Assembly (NCBI RefSeq): GCF_020740795.1
Contig: NC_067295.1
Span: forward strand, 1,302,501-1,366,500
Source: Apus apus
Lineage: Eukaryota; Chordata; Aves; Apodiformes; Apodidae
Direction of reading: 5' to 3'
DNA: 64,000 nt
Shown here in pieces: positions 60,153 through 64,000 of this stretch. Made by a program: the position numbers and the translations under genes. Under the pieces are notes generated by a model. It ran no database searches. It was not told the DNA's origin and saw only the letters and a program-made list of their open reading frames with translations. Every line of letters begins with the position of its first letter. Position 1 is the first letter of the stretch.

Positions 60153-62711
60153 CTGCGTGGAGAAGGGAGACGAGGGGTCAGCCCAGGCCAGTGTCCCCCA
60201 TGCCCCACTGGGCAGGGCCAGGCCATCCTGCAGCCTCTCACAGCCCAGCACAGGCGGTTCCTCCAGTGTGCACAAGCAAATGCACAGGAGTGGGGTTTGT
60301 TTTTTTTTTGAGCAGAAGGTCAAAGTCCCTCCCCCATGCTGTGCCTGTGGTTTCTCTGGCAGCAGCAGCGTCCCTGTGGCCACACAGTTAATGACTACAC
60401 TGCGTTTTGTGGGTTTTGTTTGGGGTTTGGTGGGTTGTTTGGTTTTTGCTTTTTTCTTTCTTTCCCTGCCTGCAGAACATGCTGCTGCCACGGCTGGGAG
60501 TGGAAAAGCAGAAACAGAGAAGCGGCCGCCAGAGGGAAAATGAGCTGCTCTGTTTGTCTGCAGGGGAAATGAAAAATAAGCCCCTGGTTCAGGCAGAAAG
60601 CAGGGATGAGGGAGAGAGGTGGGAGAGCCTGGGAGCTGGAAAAGAGGGGCTGCAGCAAGGCCCCCTCATCTTCTGCCTGAGCACCCATTTGCTCCTGGAG
60701 CACCTGTGGGTAACTGAGGTGGGGACGGGGTGTGTGGGAGAGCAGCAGAGCTGGTCATGCCCAGCACGGCCAGTGCACGACACCAGTCAAGGCAGTATTT
60801 GCTCTGGGAACTGTATTGAAACCATCATCTTTCCATCTGCTTAATAAAAGTACTTTTATAATGACAAAATTAACTTTCCTTTCTAAGTCACTGCCACCAT
60901 GGGAATGTGTCCCCAAGCCAGGCCTCCCAGGTGCCCCATCCCTGACACCCTTGTTCCTGCAGTAAGTTTGTGAACACAAACTGAACCCGAGGGTGTCTGG
61001 AAGGGGCACACCAGCTCTGAGCTGGGGACAGAGCCACAGGAAAAGCCCTGACACCCCCAGGGACTTGCCTTGCTGGGACAGCATCTCCAAAACAGCCCCA
61101 AGGTAACTCCACGGGAGGAACCGCTGTGCTGGAGCAGCAGGACACAGCCTGGTTTTCCAAAGGCAGCAGCCATTGGATCAGGACATGTATTATTCAATGC
61201 TCAGAGAGAAAGGCAGATGCCAGACTGCAGGCGTTTGGCCACAGCCCTGGGACACAGCTGGTGTTCGAGAGGTTTTGCAGGCTCTGGGTGTCCAGGAGGC
61301 TGCGTGAGCCCTCGGTGCTGCCGCGCTCCGGCTCCCGGCCCTCTCGGGGCAGGGCATGGGCACTGGGACCAGCACAGACCCCATGGAGCACCTGCATGGA
61401 ACCATCCCACTATTTTTTTTGGCAGAGCCACACGCTAAAGAAATTCTTGAGCGCTTCAGAAATCTCCTACTTACTATTTTTAAGGAAAAAAACCTGAATC
61501 AGTAACACCAGGAGAATACCAGCCTACGCCTTGTGTTTACTTGTGGCTCCTGGTCCACCCTGCACAGCAGGGTCTGACTCTTCTCTGCAGCCTTCAGCCA
61601 AGCTCCACCAAACAGCCCCAGCCCTGCAGGTCACCAACCCCCCACCCCTCCCTCCTTCAGCAACTCCTTTAAATGCTGTGACAAATTCCTGTGCTCCAAG
61701 CTAAAAGCAACTCGGCTTTTTTAAATTTTTAGCCTTCCTTGCTCCTGTTAGCAGCATTTGAACTGCTCAGCCCAGCTCCTCCTGCCCTCCCAGCTTCCCC
61801 TCTTGCCCTGTAGCTCATCAGGACAATTACACTTCAGACCCAAAACTCTTGCAGACATCCTTTCACCAGTGCAGCCCAGCCTGTGAGACAAAGCTGAGCA
61901 GAGGCTGAAATGCATCCTGACAACTGTGTAGCTACAACAGGATGTCAAAGGGAGGAGGAATGGGTGGGGTTTTTACCTCTGATTCCTTCCCAGGACTTTG
62001 AAGGTCACTGTGAGATGAAGATGTGGATCCTCCATTCAGCTAGTGGGAATTGAAATGTTAGTCCAGTTTACTCAAAGGTAGAATTAGGAAAAAAATAAAA
62101 AGCTGGGCAGAAAAATGCTCCAGCCTGGTGGAACACAGACACCTCAGCCTGGTGGGGACAGAGACCGAGTAACACCAGGCTTGTCCAGGACCAGGAACAG
62201 AGCCTGGAGCAGAGGGTCCTGCCAAAGGGACCCTGCACACACACCTGTACACACAGTTGTGCACACACAGGAGCTCCCTGGGATTTCCCAGCAGAGCTGC
62301 TGCTCTCCCACCTCCCCCACTCCAGACAGCCACTCACCTCCTTCTCCTCATCACAGGGATTAAGTGGGGCTGGGACCAGCCTTGCTCAACCCCAAAATTA
62401 CAGCTGCAGCAGGAAGCAATTAAAACCAGCCAGCAGCAGTTGAGCTGAACTAAACGAGCCAAGCTAATGAGCCTTGGGGACATTACGAGCATCCCTCTCT
62501 GCCCTGACAGGCTCATGGGTCACAGGCAGGAGGCAAGGAAAAGGCAGCATGGCATCTCTCCCCCATCCCTCCTGATCCCTCCCACACATTCCCCTGAACT
62601 GATCAAACCCAGGATGCTGCCCAGCCACCCTGGTTGTCAGGGCATCCTGGATCCAGCAGCTCCTCACCTGGGTCTGGGCAGATCCATTTGTCATGGGCTG
62701 CGGCACCAAAC
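59994..62711 (-). CDS. NHERF2: NHERF2 (SLC9A3R2), last three exons, 5' part missing
   Basis: Apical-membrane PDZ scaffold that links NHE3 and other transporters to ezrin. Exons on the minus strand: 62711-62668, 62039-61977 and 60152-59994, in phase (two-base entry, then 14, 21 and 52 codons plus stop). The translation runs [70 protein letters not shown]. The last segment is the ezrin-binding domain, near-identical to mammalian NHERF2 and distinguishing it from NHERF1. The two PDZ domains are expected beyond 64000. Orientation and position next to NTHL1 match mammals. Confidence 0.92.
61977..62039 (-). CDS. NHERF2: NHERF2 63-nt linker exon
   Basis: Acceptor cccactag, donor GTAAAA. It encodes 21 residues, [20 protein letters not shown] and E, a Ser-rich linker matching LNGG of mammals. 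It is phase 0 at both ends, so skipping would not shift the frame. Confidence 0.88.
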
Positions 62712-64000
62712 CTACAGACCACAAAGAAAATACACAGTAAAAACACTCAGCTGGGACTGCTGTTCCATGCAAAAGCTTGTCCATTCCCTCCCCTTGTGCC
62801 CTCCTGGAACCTAACTCCTTCCACACAACAGCATGTGGCCAGCTAGCCCCTCCCCAGGTTCCCTTGCTGCTCACTTCTAATGATTTACACTGATAATATT
62901 CCACGGGATGGCCAATTTAATGAGCTCAGCTGCTGGTCACCACAATGAAGTCATTGCTAAAGGCATTACCATGTCTTATCTGTTCCAGGCTAACAGATGT
63001 GTTAATTGTGACAGGATTAACAACTGAATTATGTCAAGCATCAATGCTCCTTGTGTGCATCTCTCCAGCAGAAGACAACAACGTGGATGCACGTTGCTCT
63101 GTAACCCCAAATCCAGTGGAGCAAGAGCAGCCCATGGGGCCAAATGCAGAAGTCCAGGGCAAGGGACTGCACAGCTCCAAACCCATTGTCTCCCTGCACC
63201 ACACATGGACATGGCTGGGATTTGCTCCATTTGGGTGCTGCAGGGATTCCTACTGCAAAGCAAGGCACCTTTGCATATAAACAATAAATCCAAATCACTG
63301 TTTTGAGAGTGTGCTGGTGCAAAAGCCTCAGCTATGGTGTTGGGATCCGAGTGTTTTATCACACTGAATACTGGACTCATTGTTACAGTATAAGCTCCAA
63401 GCAACCAGCATCAGAACATGGTCAGCTCAGAGCAGGAACGATGCTCAAATCTCAGGCACTGTAAGAAGCTGAAAGATAATGTGATCTAAATAAGAAGCAA
63501 GCTTCAAGTCACAAGCAATACTGAGATGGAACTGGACCTAAAATAATGTCAAGATTTGACATGTCTGGAAATACTTTTCTATTTCCTTACTCCTGAAGGG
63601 TACAGAGCTCTTGATGATCCTAAAGGTCTTTTCCATGATTCTATGAGTCATAAAATACACCCATGGCTAAAAGGCTGCAGTGCTTCAGATCAGCTGGAAG
63701 CCTTTGGAATGGTCAGCTTGGGTCAGAGCAGTTTCACTAAAGAGCTCAGTTATCATTTCCTCTCATCCTGCAAACAACAGACTGAACCAGAGTACTTTGC
63801 CCCCAGCACAGGCTGTGACACCAGCCAGGCAGACCTGATCTGTCATCTCCAACAAACATGGGGAGGCAGCAGCAAGAGCTGCAGGATGGGCAGGGGCTGG
63901 GGAACCCCTGCACCCCACAGCCCTGCCTGTGGCCCCAGCCCGGGGAACAAGGGCTCCTTCATGGCTCTTCCATCACCCCAGCTCCTCCTGGAATGGGCAC
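62712..64000 (-). other. NHERF2: NHERF2 intron, no exon recognised
   Basis: The codon split at 62711 needs an upstream exon, but no PDZ2 or linker sequence was seen here. A CR1 3' tail lies at about 63595-63655. Confidence 0.5.
63595..63655 (+). mobile_element. CR1 LINE 3' tail
   Basis: gctcttgatgatcctaaagg, tcttttccatgattctatga: the terminal 60 bp of a CR1 copy. Confidence 0.7.

Noticed and set aside
62338-62346. Possible 9-nt NHERF2 micro-exon (gagaaggag before a GTGAGT)
   Set aside because: The donor is good but the acceptor (tgtgatgag) is poor, and the flanking exons already join in phase and match the mammalian order.

Overview
This window comes from a vertebrate nuclear genome, almost certainly a bird. 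It has large multi-exon genes with GT-AG introns and a GC-rich CpG-island promoter. Its interspersed repeats are nearly all CR1 LINE 3' fragments ending in the typical ATTCTATGA-type tail, with no mammalian-type young SINEs. All four genes were identified by translating exons and comparing them with remembered mammalian proteins; no database was searched. The species cannot be told from the sequence.

Layout: (1) 438-12603, + strand: the last 19 exons of PKD1 (polycystin-1), from the end of the PLAT domain to the stop codon, followed by 3' UTR-like sequence with a poly(A) signal at 16786. (2) 17.36-50.8 kb, - strand: the complete TSC2 gene (tuberin), with one non-coding exon and 41 coding exons whose joined length is 5502 nt (1833 aa plus stop). 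Both exons that are alternatively spliced in mammals are present. (3) 50846-56522, + strand: complete NTHL1 (bifunctional DNA glycosylase/AP lyase, 6 exons, 294 aa), head to head with TSC2 across a bidirectional CpG-island promoter. (4) 57.37-62.7 kb, - strand: the 3' end of NHERF2 (SLC9A3R2), with its last three exons and 3' UTR; the PDZ-domain exons lie beyond the right edge or were not recognised.

Gene order and orientations match the mammalian PKD1-TSC2-NTHL1-NHERF2 block. PKD1 and TSC2 meet tail to tail, TSC2 and NTHL1 share a promoter, and NTHL1 and NHERF2 converge. Polycystin-1 and tuberin both bear on renal tubule growth and mTORC1 control; NTHL1 is a base-excision repair enzyme, and NHERF2 is an apical-membrane scaffold.

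No unknown multi-gene system was found. The least ordinary features are: a GC-rich minisatellite in TSC2 intron 1 beside the shared promoter (23 units, with a 136-bp higher-order period and 169 bp of perfect identity); an exactly 69-nt TSC2 cassette exon with a weak donor; a tandem NAGNAG acceptor on the other alternative TSC2 exon; a PPxY motif near the tuberin C terminus; and an unusually long possible PKD1 3' UTR.
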